Position numbers and translations under genes: made by a program
Part shown: positions 1 to 7,972 of the stretch, one piece after another
How positions within the stretch are numbered: the stretch's first letter is position 1
Layout of the letters: the number at the start of each line of letters is the position of its first letter
The notes under the pieces: generated by a model
Database searches by the model: none
What the model was told of the DNA's origin: nothing
Seen by the model: only the letters and a program-made list of their open reading frames with translations
Assembly (NCBI GenBank): GCA_031285775.1
Contig: JAITVN010000054.1
Location: 1-40,500 of the forward strand
Length of the DNA: 40,500 bases
Direction of reading: 5' to 3'
Source of the DNA: Streptococcaceae bacterium
Lineage (GTDB): Bacteria > Bacillota > Bacilli > Lactobacillales > Streptococcaceae

Positions 1-423
1 AATCTAAGTGCCGTGGAAGAAAAGTTCACCTATTTTGGCCTTGGTCCCGATGAGAATTATCCAGATCGGCAAGGAACGGCACGTATTGGCAAGTGGGAAC
101 TTCCGTTGGAGAAAGCTTACACGCCTTATATTTTTCCAAGCGAGAATGGGCTCCGCCAGAAAGTATCAAACTTGAAATACGGCGATTTGAGCGTAAGTGC
201 GGCCAACGCAGAATTTTCGTTTAATCTCAGTCGCTTCAGTCAGAAACAATTGCAAGAAAAAGATCACAGAAATCTGCTCGTCCCTGAGCAGGGCAGCTGG
301 CTTAATCTGGATGGCTTTCATATGGGCGTCGGCGGTGATGATTCTTGGAGCCCGAGCGTAAGTCCTGAATTCTTACTTTCGGACAGTCATTACCATTATG
401 AATTAACATTACAAATGAATTAG
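1..423 (+). CDS. lacZ: Beta-galactosidase (LacZ type), C-terminal fragment
   Basis: This is the last 140 codons of a gene that enters from the left edge; the frame is open from base 1 and ends at TAG 421-423. The protein matches the C-terminal beta-sandwich domain of GH2 beta-galactosidases: YFGLGPDENYPDRQ near the start, then YTPYIFPSENG, and MGVGGDDSWSPSVSPEFLL near the end, all signatures of the LacZ small-chain or domain 5 region. The catalytic glutamates lie upstream of the window, so activity cannot be judged. The enzyme hydrolyses lactose to glucose and galactose in the cytoplasm. Position directly ahead of galE fits a lactose/galactose (Leloir) cluster. Because the upstream part is missing, I cannot tell whether this is one full-length LacZ or the small subunit of a split LacLM enzyme. 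Confidence 0.93.
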   Translation, partial: NLSAVEEKFTYFGLGPDENYPDRQGTARIGKWELPLEKAYTPYIFPSENGLRQKVSNLKYGDLSVSAANAEFSFNLSRFSQKQLQEKDHRNLLVPEQGSWLNLDGFHMGVGGDDSWSPSVSPEFLLSDSHYHYELTLQMN

Positions 424-428
424 TAAAG

Positions 429-457
429 TTGTTTCACTACAAGCCCTGTGTTATAAT
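429..457 (+). promoter_or_regulatory. galE promoter
   Basis: A perfect -10 box TATAAT (452-457) carries the TG extension (449-450). A weak -35, TTGTTT (429-434), sits 17 bp upstream. The promoter overlaps the end of the lacZ gap, so galE can be transcribed independently of lacZ. Confidence 0.75.
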
Positions 458-486
458 TAATTAAGTAAACTTTGAAGGAGAATGTA

Positions 487-1470
487 ATGACAGTTTTAGT
501 ACTTGGCGGCGCTGGATATATCGGAAGCCATGCAGTAGAAATGCTGCATGCCGTTGGTTATGATGTGGCAGTGGTTGACAATCTGGTTACAGGGCATAAA
601 GAGGCCTTGCCTGAAGTTATCCGCTTTTATGAAGGTGATGTGCGTGACCGCGAGTTTATGCGTGAGGTTTTCAAAAAAGAAAAACATATCGAAGGTGTGA
701 TGCATTTTTGTGCTTACTCGCTGGTGAGCGAATCAATGGAAAAGCCGATGAAGTATTTCGACAACAATGTCGGAGGCTGTATCTCCATTCTTGAGATCAT
801 GCAGGAGTTCAATGTTAAACATATTGTCTTTAGTTCTACAGCTGCGACATTCGGCATTCCTGAGTCAAGTCCGATTTCTGAAAAAACACCGCAGAAGCCG
901 ATCAATCCTTACGGCGAGTCCAAACTCATGATGGAAAAGATGATGGACTGGCAGTCAAAGGCGACAGATATGACTTATGTGGCACTGCGCTACTTCAATG
1001 TGGCTGGGGCTTCAGATGACGGCCATATCGGCGAGGCGCATAATCCAGAGACACATTTGATTCCGATTATCCTTCAGGTGGCTTTGGGGAAGCGCGACAA
1101 TGTGACGATTTACGGCGACGACTACAAGACGCCTGATGGCACTTGTATCCGCGATTACATTGACATGGAAGATCTGATTGATGCGCATATCAAGGCGCTT
1201 GAGTATCTAAAAGCCGGCGGGAAGTCTGATCAGTTCAATCTGGGAAGTGCTCACGGCTATAGCAATCTCGAAGTCCTGAATGCAGCACGCAAGGTGACAG
1301 GAAAAGAGATTCCAAGTAAAATAGGCCCGCGGCGTCCTGGCGATCCAGATGAGCTGGTTGCAGACGCTTCAAAAGCTGGACATGTTCTGAAATGGAAAGC
1401 CGAGCATGGTCTAGAGCATATTATTGAAAAAGCATGGAACTGGCATTTGAACCATCCAAATGGTTTCTAA
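487..1470 (+). CDS. galE: UDP-glucose 4-epimerase GalE
   Basis: GalE interconverts UDP-galactose and UDP-glucose in the Leloir pathway, using tightly bound NAD in the cytoplasm. The 327-residue protein has the typical length of the family. It opens with the Rossmann NAD-binding motif GGAGYIGSH (about residues 7-15), has the catalytic Ser region FSSTAATFG, and the short-chain dehydrogenase YxxxK in PYGESK. The start is ATG 487, 6 nt after the Shine-Dalgarno sequence GAAGGAG (474-480); an in-frame TTG at 472 overlaps that site and is unlikely. It lies downstream of a beta-galactosidase, so it would process lactose-derived galactose. It has its own promoter and a terminator directly after the stop. 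Confidence 0.96.
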   Translation: MTVLVLGGAGYIGSHAVEMLHAVGYDVAVVDNLVTGHKEALPEVIRFYEGDVRDREFMREVFKKEKHIEGVMHFCAYSLVSESMEKPMKYFDNNVGGCISILEIMQEFNVKHIVFSSTAATFGIPESSPISEKTPQKPINPYGESKLMMEKMMDWQSKATDMTYVALRYFNVAGASDDGHIGEAHNPETHLIPIILQVALGKRDNVTIYGDDYKTPDGTCIRDYIDMEDLIDAHIKALEYLKAGGKSDQFNLGSAHGYSNLEVLNAARKVTGKEIPSKIGPRRPGDPDELVADASKAGHVLKWKAEHGLEHIIEKAWNWHLNHPNGF

Positions 1471-1483
1471 GCCTAAATGTGAT

Positions 1484-1520
1484 AAAAAAACTCATTCCTT
1501 CTTGGTAATGAGTTTTTGTT
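1484..1520 (+). terminator. Rho-independent terminator after galE
   Basis: The stem AAACTCATT (1488-1496) pairs with AATGAGTTT (1507-1515) and is followed by a T-rich run. It sits 15-20 nt after the galE stop. Confidence 0.85.
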
Positions 1521-1527
1521 TGTTTTC

Positions 1528-1556
1528 TTGACATCATGTGTAGAATATTGTATTAT
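1528..1556 (+). promoter_or_regulatory. Promoter of the tandem phosphatase gene
   Basis: A consensus -35 TTGACA (1528-1533) and a near-consensus -10 TATTAT (1551-1556) are separated by exactly 17 bp. They lie just after the galE terminator and about 37 nt before the start codon of the next gene. Confidence 0.85.
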
Positions 1557-1592
1557 TAAATTGAAAAATAAATTAAAAAACGAGGTTTGATT

Positions 1593-4121
1593 ATGAACAG
1601 AGTATCACATATGAAAAAGTGGTTGATCGCTTTTATTTTTATTGCTGTTTTTTCCTTTGCTCCAACTGCAGTATGCTCTGCTGCTGCAAGTGAACTGCAA
1701 GTCAGGAATGTTAATCAGACACTTATTGGCAATGTGACGACTTCTGTACGTTTAAACTTTCATACGGAAAAACAATCATCGGCTGCGCTTCAGCCAGTGC
1801 CTAGACTCTATTATTATAAGGCGGGAACCACTTTTAACCAGGCAACAAGCGCTTATGTCGATGCTGCGACCACTGTTTATAGCAGCGTTGCTTATCATAA
1901 AGTGACAATTTCTGGTCTACAAGCTGGCCAGAAATATAATTATAAGATTTATGACTCTGTGTCTAAAACATTTTCAAAAGAGTTTACTTTTGTTACACAA
2001 GCTGCAGAAGCAGACGACTTTTCGTTTATTGCAGCGGCTGATGCCAATTGGCGCTCTACAGCAACTTATAACAACTACTTTGGGAATACTTTATCTGCCG
2101 CTGTTACTCAGACACCAGATGCAGCATTTATTGTGCATACTGGCTCGGCGAATAGTTCTTTGGCTGATGTGACGCATTGGGAAGGTTTCTTTTCAAATGC
2201 GGCGAATACGCTGGAAAATTATCCGATTGTCCCGAACACGATCTCAAAAGATGCAACAAATCAGTTGTTCAAATTAAACTACAATTTAGATTATTCGAAT
2301 TATAATCTAAAGGACTATTCTTTTGTTGAAGGAGAGATGCTCTTTTTGTCTTTGAACAGTCAGCTTACTTCAACGGCAGAGATTGCTGCACATATCAAGT
2401 GGCTAGAAGATGAAATCGCCGCTAAAGGCAGCGGCAAATGGCTCATTGTCAGCATCGGCGATAATTTTTACGGCTCAGCGACGAACACCAGTACAATCAA
2501 AACTAAGCTCGCTGAAGCCTTTAAGGCAAACGGTGTGTCACTTGTACTTCAAGGAAAAGAAGGTGCCTATACACGCTCTGTGCCGATTAACGGCACAACA
2601 GCTCTGACAGATTATCCAAGCAGCAGCACGATTGCGACGAAAGATGGTGTGGTTTATCTGACGCCAGGTGCCAGCGGCATTCAGCAAACAAATGGGGCGA
2701 CTGGGAAAGACTGGCTTGCGGCGGCTTCAAATTTCAGTGCAAGCGCGACCAATCTGCTGGCTGAAAAGAAGATGTACACTAAGGTTAGTGTGTCGGACAG
2801 TCAGCTTTCCGTAAAAGCTTACACAGTAGACGGCTCAGTCGTGGATAGCTTTGACATCACGCAGGGGGAAACGCCAGCGCGTGATACGAAGAACTTGGTT
2901 TATACTGCGCTCAATAATGCCTTTGGAAGCGACTCAAAAACAACACGAACGATGACGTGGCAGGCTGATAAAACCATGGTTAATGCGAGTGTTGAGCTTG
3001 TCGTGCAGGGCCAGGATTTTGCAGGCAAAAATATCAAGACTTTTGCAGGGACAACAACAGCCAATACGACAATTTTCACAAGCAAGATGACAAATAAGGT
3101 TAACTTGACTGGTTTGACTGCTGGAACAACCTATCAATATCGCTTGAAAAATGAGTTGATTAATAAAACGACAGGTTCAGTGACCGTTTACTATAGCAAG
3201 ATTTTTAGTTTCCAAACAGAGCCTGAAGCGAGCAGAAGTTATACTTTTCTTAATTTTTCAGATTCACAGGGCGGCTCGGATTCTTATTCAAAATATTGGG
3301 GGAATACTTTAAGTACTGCCTTGGCAGCGTATCCGACAGCGCCATTCGTTATTCAGAACGGGGATATGGTGGAGTCTATCACAGATTTGCATTATACAAA
3401 TTATTTTGCAGCAACAGGGGATTTACTTTCATCAACTGCCTTTGAGCCGGTGTTGGGGAATCATGAAGGAAAGAATGCTGAAGCTTTCTACAAGTCAGTT
3501 TTCAGTGTGACAGCCCGCGACAATGTACCGCTTACTTACACTTTTAGTTATGGGAATGCTTTGTTTTTCAACTTAAATGAAAACTATGACAGCAAGGCAG
3601 AAATGACGAGTCTTGCGGCTTGGATGAAAGAAATAGCTGGGAAGGCTGAAAATAAGGGGAAATTTATCATTGTTACCATGCATAAAAATCCTTATGGCGG
3701 GCAATGGACAAGTCAAACAAGCGGCTCTCTTGCCTCAAAAAATGCCCAGGCATATCTTTACCCAACGATGGAAGAAATTGGGGTTAATTTAGTGCTTTCT
3801 GGTCATGATCACAATTATATCCGCAGTTATCCAGTGAAGAACGGAGCGGCGAATACCTCAGCAACGAATTATAATGTGTTTGTTTCGACATCAAAAGACG
3901 GTTTGATTAATATGGTGACACGCAACAGCGGTGAGAAGACATACGCCTTGATCAACAAAGCAAATTATCCATGGGTCGATGTGCTGTGGCAGCCTGATTT
4001 GTCAACGAATTTGCCAGGCAATACGATGTATGCGGCGATTACAGTGTCCAGCAGTCAACTAATTGTCAAGGCCCAGACGACAAGCGGGCAGGTAATAGAT
4101 TTTTACGTGATTGTAAAGTGA
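1593..4121 (+). CDS. Secreted tandem purple-acid-phosphatase-like protein; first domain degenerate
   Basis: The 842-residue protein has a signal peptide (about residues 1-34, ending near VCSAAA) and two homologous halves. Each half is a fibronectin-like segment followed by a calcineurin-like metallophosphatase. The second half keeps the metal ligand motifs: FSDSQ (about 556), NGDMVE (about 590), GNHE (622-625), TMHKNPYG (about 695) and SGHDHNY (about 736). The first half aligns with it block by block, but the ligands are replaced: VHTGSAN for GDMV, VPNTIS for GNHE, SIGDNFYG for MHKNPYG and QGKEGAY for GHDHNY. So the C-terminal domain is probably an active phosphoesterase and the N-terminal one a pseudoenzyme. 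No LPXTG anchor or membrane anchor was seen. ATG 1593 follows GAGG (1582-1585); ATG 1611 is an alternative start. The natural substrate is unknown. It has its own promoter and is monocistronic. Confidence 0.88.
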   Translation: MNRVSHMKKWLIAFIFIAVFSFAPTAVCSAAASELQVRNVNQTLIGNVTTSVRLNFHTEKQSSAALQPVPRLYYYKAGTTFNQATSAYVDAATTVYSSVAYHKVTISGLQAGQKYNYKIYDSVSKTFSKEFTFVTQAAEADDFSFIAAADANWRSTATYNNYFGNTLSAAVTQTPDAAFIVHTGSANSSLADVTHWEGFFSNAANTLENYPIVPNTISKDATNQLFKLNYNLDYSNYNLKDYSFVEGEMLFLSLNSQLTSTAEIAAHIKWLEDEIAAKGSGKWLIVSIGDNFYGSATNTSTIKTKLAEAFKANGVSLVLQGKEGAYTRSVPINGTTALTDYPSSSTIATKDGVVYLTPGASGIQQTNGATGKDWLAAASNFSASATNLLAEKKMYTKVSVSDSQLSVKAYTVDGSVVDSFDITQGETPARDTKNLVYTALNNAFGSDSKTTRTMTWQADKTMVNASVELVVQGQDFAGKNIKTFAGTTTANTTIFTSKMTNKVNLTGLTAGTTYQYRLKNELINKTTGSVTVYYSKIFSFQTEPEASRSYTFLNFSDSQGGSDSYSKYWGNTLSTALAAYPTAPFVIQNGDMVESITDLHYTNYFAATGDLLSSTAFEPVLGNHEGKNAEAFYKSVFSVTARDNVPLTYTFSYGNALFFNLNENYDSKAEMTSLAAWMKEIAGKAENKGKFIIVTMHKNPYGGQWTSQTSGSLASKNAQAYLYPTMEEIGVNLVLSGHDHNYIRSYPVKNGAANTSATNYNVFVSTSKDGLINMVTRNSGEKTYALINKANYPWVDVLWQPDLSTNLPGNTMYAAITVSSSQLIVKAQTTSGQVIDFYVIVK

Positions 4122-4150
4122 GATTAGTAGTGAAATAGTAGCTCAAATAT

Positions 4151-4177
4151 AAAAAATTCGCAAATCTGCGAATTTTT
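4151..4177. terminator. Bidirectional terminator between phosphatase gene and araR
   Basis: An A/T-flanked hairpin, AAAAATTCGCA paired with TGCGAATTTTT, has only a short loop. The A-run on one side and the T-run on the other let it stop transcripts from both convergent genes. Confidence 0.85.
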
Positions 4178-4179
4178 AT

Positions 4180-5262
4180 TTATAGACACTTCACAGAGTT
4201 CCTCCGAACCAAATGCGTGTGGTAGAGAAGGTTAGCTTCAGGCTGGCCTTTTTCAATGGTGCTGACGATCCAGTCAGCTGCAGCGATGCCCATTTTTTCT
4301 TTGGGATGTTCGGTGCTGCTTAGGTTAACGCCACCGATTTGGCTAAGGCTGGAATTGTCGTTTCCAACAATAGAGTAATCATCCGGAATGCTGAAGCCCA
4401 TCTCTAGGATTCTGCTGCAGAGTTTTTTGGCTACTTCGTCATTGTAGCAGACGATGCCTGTGATATCAGGGGATTTTTCCAGTCGCTCCAGCGCTTTGCG
4501 GTAGACGTCTGGTTCACTTTCAGTGGTAAAAGTGATGATCAGGTCGGAGGAAATCTTGATGTGATTTTCTTCGCAGGCTTTGATGAAGCCTTTCATGCGG
4601 AGTTTGCCCTGCTGGTCATCCAGTTTTGTAATGAGCAAGAGTTGCGTGTGGTGCTTGTCTATCAGCTCTTTTGTGGCGAGATAGCCGACTTCGACATCAT
4701 CGACGCAAATGTAGGGCAGGTTGAGCTCTTCGTAAACAGCATTAATCATGACAATGGGAATGTTGTGCGCGTGCAGGTTGACGTAGGTGGCTAGATTCGG
4801 ATTGTACTGGTTACTTTTGGTAGGCTCGACAATCAGGCCGTCCACGCCGAAATCTATCATTTTTTCTAAACACTTTTCTTCCTGGGCATAGTCGTTGTTG
4901 GTGCTGGACAGCAGCAGCGAGTAGCCTTTTTCTTTTAGCCGCAGCTCAATGCCGCGAATGATGGAGGGAAAGATGTAATCGGAGATATAGGTGGTAATGA
5001 CGCCGATGGTTTTTCTGTCAGGGCGAATGGCGGGCAAATTTGGATGGGAGAGGTCATTGACATAAGTGCCCGAGCCTTTTTCGCGACGCAAAAGACCTTC
5101 GTTGACGAGGATGGTCACGGCTTTGCGGACGGTGTCACGGCTGGCCTGGTAGTTCACTTGAAGCTGGTGTTCTGCTGGGATGGCGGGGCCGATTGGATAG
5201 TGCTGAGAGCGGATCTTTTCACGGATGTCGTCAGCAATGGTCTGATATTTTGGTTTATTCAC
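4180..5262 (-). CDS. araR: Arabinose operon repressor AraR (GntR/LacI hybrid)
   Basis: AraR represses arabinose genes and is released by L-arabinose. The N-terminal 70 residues form a GntR-type winged helix (KYQTIADDIREKI..., IPAEHQL, SRDTVRKAV, GLLRREKGSGTYV). The remaining 270 residues are a LacI/GalR-type periplasmic-binding-like sensor (TIGVITTYISDYIFPSIIRG). This fusion is diagnostic of AraR. I prefer GTG 5262, giving 360 residues, close to the Bacillus protein and starting just before the helix-turn-helix. ATG 5331 adds 23 residues but has no Shine-Dalgarno site, and its reading frame crosses a good -10 box. No strong Shine-Dalgarno site precedes the GTG either; the start may be coupled to a small upstream ORF. 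It is divergent from araBDA with AraR-like operators between, so autoregulation is likely. Confidence 0.9.
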   Translation of the reverse strand: MNKPKYQTIADDIREKIRSQHYPIGPAIPAEHQLQVNYQASRDTVRKAVTILVNEGLLRREKGSGTYVNDLSHPNLPAIRPDRKTIGVITTYISDYIFPSIIRGIELRLKEKGYSLLLSSTNNDYAQEEKCLEKMIDFGVDGLIVEPTKSNQYNPNLATYVNLHAHNIPIVMINAVYEELNLPYICVDDVEVGYLATKELIDKHHTQLLLITKLDDQQGKLRMKGFIKACEENHIKISSDLIITFTTESEPDVYRKALERLEKSPDITGIVCYNDEVAKKLCSRILEMGFSIPDDYSIVGNDNSSLSQIGGVNLSSTEHPKEKMGIAAADWIVSTIEKGQPEANLLYHTHLVRRNSVKCL

Positions 5263-5302
5263 GGTTATTTCTTTTAGTTCCTTTGTTTCTATTATAACAC
5301 AT
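5255..5302 (-). other. Possible leader mini-ORF coupled to the araR start
   Basis: A 15-codon ORF starts at ATG 5302, preceded by the strong Shine-Dalgarno AAAGGAG with 4 nt spacing. It ends with TAA at 5257-5255, overlapping the proposed GTG start of araR (GTGAATAA). This geometry would permit translational coupling. It only works if the transcript begins upstream of about 5310; the TG-extended -10 box at 5296-5291 lies inside the mini-ORF and would exclude it. Speculative. Confidence 0.3.
5291..5299 (-). promoter_or_regulatory. Candidate araR promoter (extended -10)
   Basis: On the minus strand TGT-TATAAT is an extended -10 box, with no good -35. It would give a short leader of about 20 nt before GTG 5262. 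It is the best promoter seen for araR, but it conflicts with use of the mini-ORF. Confidence 0.5.
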
Positions 5303-5387
5303 ACATCTCCTTTTTTTATCGGAAAAGCCATACAAATTTTTAGCTTGAAGTGATGAATAAGTTCTGTTCTGAGTATTAATCCGAAAA

Positions 5388-5403
5388 ATATGTACGTACG
5401 TAA
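5388..5403. promoter_or_regulatory. AraR-like operator 1
   Basis: The core ATGTACGTACGT (5390-5401) matches the palindromic NTGTACGTACAN centre of known Bacillus AraR operators. It is nearest the araR side of the divergent region, so it probably serves autoregulation or looping. Confidence 0.65.
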
Positions 5404-5429
5404 CGCAAAACGGAAATGAAAACGCCTTT

Positions 5430-5444
5430 TTGGAAGCGTTTCCT
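5430..5444. promoter_or_regulatory. cre site (CcpA) in the araR-araB region
   Basis: TTGGAAGCGTTTCCT fits the cre consensus WTGNAANCGNWNNCW at every defined position. It predicts carbon catabolite control of the arabinose genes. Confidence 0.75.
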
Positions 5445-5459
5445 AAAAAAACTGAAATT

Positions 5460-5475
5460 TTGGAAAAATTTCCAA
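5460..5475. repeat. Inverted repeat of unknown role in the ara regulatory region
   Basis: Half-sites TTGGAAA and TTTCCAA are separated by 2 bp. It is neither a cre nor an AraR site. It could be another operator or a chance A/T palindrome. Confidence 0.45.
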
Positions 5476-5549
5476 GCTTTAGGTGGTAAAATGTCATTAT
5501 AGATATCAGAAGAAGATACGCGTTTTTTGTTCAATGCGGTCATCAATTT

Positions 5550-5563
5550 TCCTGTACGTATCT
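5550..5563. promoter_or_regulatory. AraR-like operator 2
   Basis: The core TGTACGTA (5553-5560) repeats the AraR operator centre about 50 bp upstream of operator 3. Paired operators of this kind support cooperative AraR binding in Bacillus. Confidence 0.65.
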
Positions 5564-5599
5564 TATTAGCGAAAATATTTTCTTTTTTTAACATTTCCA

Positions 5600-5628
5600 T
5601 TGACATGTACGTATGTTTATGTTATATT
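5600..5628 (+). promoter_or_regulatory. ara operon promoter with overlapping AraR operator 3
   Basis: TTGACA (5600-5605), a 17-bp spacer and TATATT (5623-5628) form a strong sigma-A promoter. The operator core ACATGTACGTATGT (5603-5616) overlaps the -35 and spacer, so bound AraR would block RNA polymerase. Confidence 0.85.
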
Positions 5629-5634
5629 ATGTAT

Positions 5635-5648
5635 TGTAAGCGCTATAA
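5635..5648. promoter_or_regulatory. cre-like site at the ara transcription start
   Basis: TGTAAGCGCTATAA has one mismatch to the cre consensus and begins 7 nt after the -10 box, on the predicted start point. CcpA binding here would repress initiation. Confidence 0.65.
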
Positions 5649-5678
5649 TTTTCGTGAAAAAAGGAGAATTGGCCAAAA

Positions 5679-7274
5679 ATGGAAAAAATACAAGCAGACA
5701 TTGCTGAACAAATAGAAAATGTCCGTACATATCTTGGGATTGAATTTGGTTCTACTCGAATCAAAGCGGTTCTGATTGGTCCAGATTTTCAGAGCATTGC
5801 CTCTGGCAGCTATGAATGGGAAAACCAACTTAAAAACGGTTACTGGACTTATTCATTGGATGACGTGGTTAAGGGCTTGCAGCTAAGCTATTCGATGTTG
5901 GCTGCCGAAGTGAAAGAAAAGTACGGATTGAGCCTGAAAAAGGTGGCTTCCATTGGCGTGAGTGCCATGATGCACGGCTACTTGGCTTTCAGCAAGTCTG
6001 GCGAGCAGCTGGTTCCCTTTAGAACTTGGCGAAATGCTACAACTGGAGAAGCTGCCTCAAAGCTGACAGAGCTGTTTGGCTACAATATTCCTGAGCGCTG
6101 GAGTATCGCGCATCTCTATCAGGCCATTCTCAATCAGGAAGCGCATGTGCCCCAGATTGATTATCTGACAACTTTAGCAGGCTATGTGCACTGGCAACTG
6201 ACAGGTGAGAAAGTTATAGGAATTGGCGATGCTTCTGGCATGTTCCCGATTGATCTAAAGAGCAAAGACTATGACGAAAACTTCATTGAACGTTTCGAAA
6301 CCCTAGAAAAAGGCATTTCTCTCAGGAAAATTCTACCGAAGGTGCTTCAGGCTGGTGAAAATGCAGGTGCTTTGACGAAAGCTGGCGCGATGCTGCTTGA
6401 TCCATCTGGTCAACTTGAAGCTGGCATTCTTGTGTGTCCGCCAGAAGGGGATGCAGGGACAGGAATGGTTGCCACGAACAGTGTTGAAGTTCGCCGGGGC
6501 AATATTTCGGTTGGGACTTCGGCTTTTGCGATGCTCGTTTTGGAGAAAAATTTGTCCAAAGTCTACCCGGAAATTGACTTGGTGACAACGCCCGATGGGC
6601 ATCTGGTCGCCATGGTGCATGCCAACAATTGTACATCAGATATTAATGCTTGGGTCAAACTTTTCGAGGAGTACACTGAGGCTCTTGGAGTTAACATAGC
6701 GCGTGATAAAATATTCTCACTTCTTTTCAACAAGGCGCTGGAAGCAGACAAGGACACAGGCGGTTTGATAAGTTACGGCTATTTCTCTGGTGAGAACATT
6801 ACCAAGATGCCGGAAGGCCGTCCTCTCTTTGTGAGACAGGCAAACAGTCAGCTGACTTTGGCTAATTTTATGAAAGTACACATTGCGAGTGCCTTTGGAG
6901 CCATCCGTTTAGGAATGAATATTCTTCTCCAGGAAGGCATCAAGATTGAAGGATTGGTCGGTCACGGGGGGATTTTCAAAACACCAGCGGTGGGCCAAAG
7001 TATTCTTGCAGCAGCCATTCAAACGCCTGTCACGGTAATGAAAACTGCCAGCGAAGGCGGTGCTTGGGGAATGGCGATTCTTGCAGCATTTGCAGCTTCT
7101 GGCAAAAAAGATTTGAACCTGTATCTAAAAAATCAAGTATTTATCAACGTTGAGCATACAACACTGTCGCCAACCCTGGAAGACATGGAGAGTTATAACA
7201 TTTTCATTAAACGCTATGCAGCAGGACTTGAGATTGAACGTCAAGCCGTCGAAACTTTGAAAGAAGGACTTTAA
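5679..7274 (+). CDS. araB: FGGY-family sugar kinase, probable L-ribulokinase
   Basis: It phosphorylates L-ribulose to L-ribulose 5-phosphate, the second step of arabinose use. The 531-residue protein has the FGGY-kinase N-terminal nucleotide motif YLGIEFGSTRIKAVL (about residues 18-32), MMHGYLAF and FRTWRN in the sugar-binding domain, and a C-terminal GHGGIFKTPAVGQ and ASEGGAWGMA region. It belongs to the FGGY branch often labelled xylulokinase or ATPase in Lactobacillus and Bacteroides rather than the classical AraB branch; its place ahead of araD and araA assigns the role. ATG 5679 follows AAGGAG (5661-5666) with a 12-nt spacing. araD starts 2 nt after its stop. An AraR-like sequence lies inside the coding region at 5718-5731. 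Confidence 0.88.
   Translation: MEKIQADIAEQIENVRTYLGIEFGSTRIKAVLIGPDFQSIASGSYEWENQLKNGYWTYSLDDVVKGLQLSYSMLAAEVKEKYGLSLKKVASIGVSAMMHGYLAFSKSGEQLVPFRTWRNATTGEAASKLTELFGYNIPERWSIAHLYQAILNQEAHVPQIDYLTTLAGYVHWQLTGEKVIGIGDASGMFPIDLKSKDYDENFIERFETLEKGISLRKILPKVLQAGENAGALTKAGAMLLDPSGQLEAGILVCPPEGDAGTGMVATNSVEVRRGNISVGTSAFAMLVLEKNLSKVYPEIDLVTTPDGHLVAMVHANNCTSDINAWVKLFEEYTEALGVNIARDKIFSLLFNKALEADKDTGGLISYGYFSGENITKMPEGRPLFVRQANSQLTLANFMKVHIASAFGAIRLGMNILLQEGIKIEGLVGHGGIFKTPAVGQSILAAAIQTPVTVMKTASEGGAWGMAILAAFAASGKKDLNLYLKNQVFINVEHTTLSPTLEDMESYNIFIKRYAAGLEIERQAVETLKEGL
5718..5731. promoter_or_regulatory. AraR-like operator 4 inside araB
   Basis: ATGTCCGTACAT (5719-5730) lies 40 bp inside araB. It has the NTGTNCGTACAN pattern of Bacillus AraR sites, and could act as a roadblock or looping partner. 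It could also be chance coding sequence. Confidence 0.45.
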
Positions 7275-7276
7275 GC

Positions 7277-7972
7277 ATGTTAGAAAAACTCAAAGAAGAA
7301 GTTTGGAGACAAAACTTGGAACTGCCCAAGCATGGCTTGGTCAAATTCACTTGGGGAAATGTTTCAGCAATGGATCGTGAATCAGGTTATTTTGTCATTA
7401 AACCGAGCGGTGTCAGCTATGAAAAATTAAAAGCTTCTGACATGGTAGTGGTTGATCTTGACAATCATGTCATTGAGGGCGATTTAAACCCTTCATCAGA
7501 TACCCCGACTCATGCTGTGCTTTACAAAAAATACCCCGAGCTTGGCGGGATTGTTCATACACACTCGACTTGGGCGACTGCTTGGGCGGAATCAGGTGTT
7601 GATGTCATGCCGATGGGAACGACGCATGCGGACACATTTTATGGGCCTGTGCCTTGCACACGCTACCTGACACAAGAAGAAATTAACGCAGGCTACGAGC
7701 ATGAAACTGGGAACATCATCATTGAAACCTTTATGGAACGCGAGATCGGTATTTTAGACATCCCTGCTATTTTACTCCATGGCCATGGGCCATTTACCTG
7801 GGGAAAAGATGCCGAGACCGCAGTATACAATGCTGTGGTTCTAGAAGAAGTCTGCAAAATGAACCTGCTGGCGCGTCAAATCAACAGTTACGCCACAGAA
7901 CTTCCGCAGCGTGTGCTGGATAAGCACTACCAGCGCAAACACGGGAAAGATGCCTATTATGGTCAAAAATAA
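7277..7972 (+). CDS. araD: L-ribulose-5-phosphate 4-epimerase
   Basis: AraD converts L-ribulose 5-phosphate to D-xylulose 5-phosphate, feeding the phosphoketolase or pentose phosphate route. The 231-residue protein is a class II aldolase-fold enzyme of the usual length. The zinc ligands are visible in IVHTHSTW (His94, His96) and LLHGHGPFTW (His170), with acid residue Asp119 in THADTFYGPVPC. Numbers are one below E. coli AraD. Start ATG 7277 is 2 nt after araB, and its Shine-Dalgarno AAGGA lies within the araB end. The TAA stop (7970-7972) is also the first three bases of an intergenic repeat, which separates araD from araA by 274 nt. Confidence 0.96.
   Translation: MLEKLKEEVWRQNLELPKHGLVKFTWGNVSAMDRESGYFVIKPSGVSYEKLKASDMVVVDLDNHVIEGDLNPSSDTPTHAVLYKKYPELGGIVHTHSTWATAWAESGVDVMPMGTTHADTFYGPVPCTRYLTQEEINAGYEHETGNIIIETFMEREIGILDIPAILLHGHGPFTWGKDAETAVYNAVVLEEVCKMNLLARQINSYATELPQRVLDKHYQRKHGKDAYYGQK

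Noticed and set aside
5263-5331. Longer AraR starting at ATG 5331
   Set aside because: No Shine-Dalgarno precedes it and the added segment spans a -10 box. The helix-turn-helix begins right after GTG 5262. Kept only as an alternative.
5376-5606. Minus-strand ORF of 76 codons in the ara regulatory region
   Set aside because: It covers the AraR-like operators, cre sites and the ara promoter and has no ribosome site; it is most likely chance.
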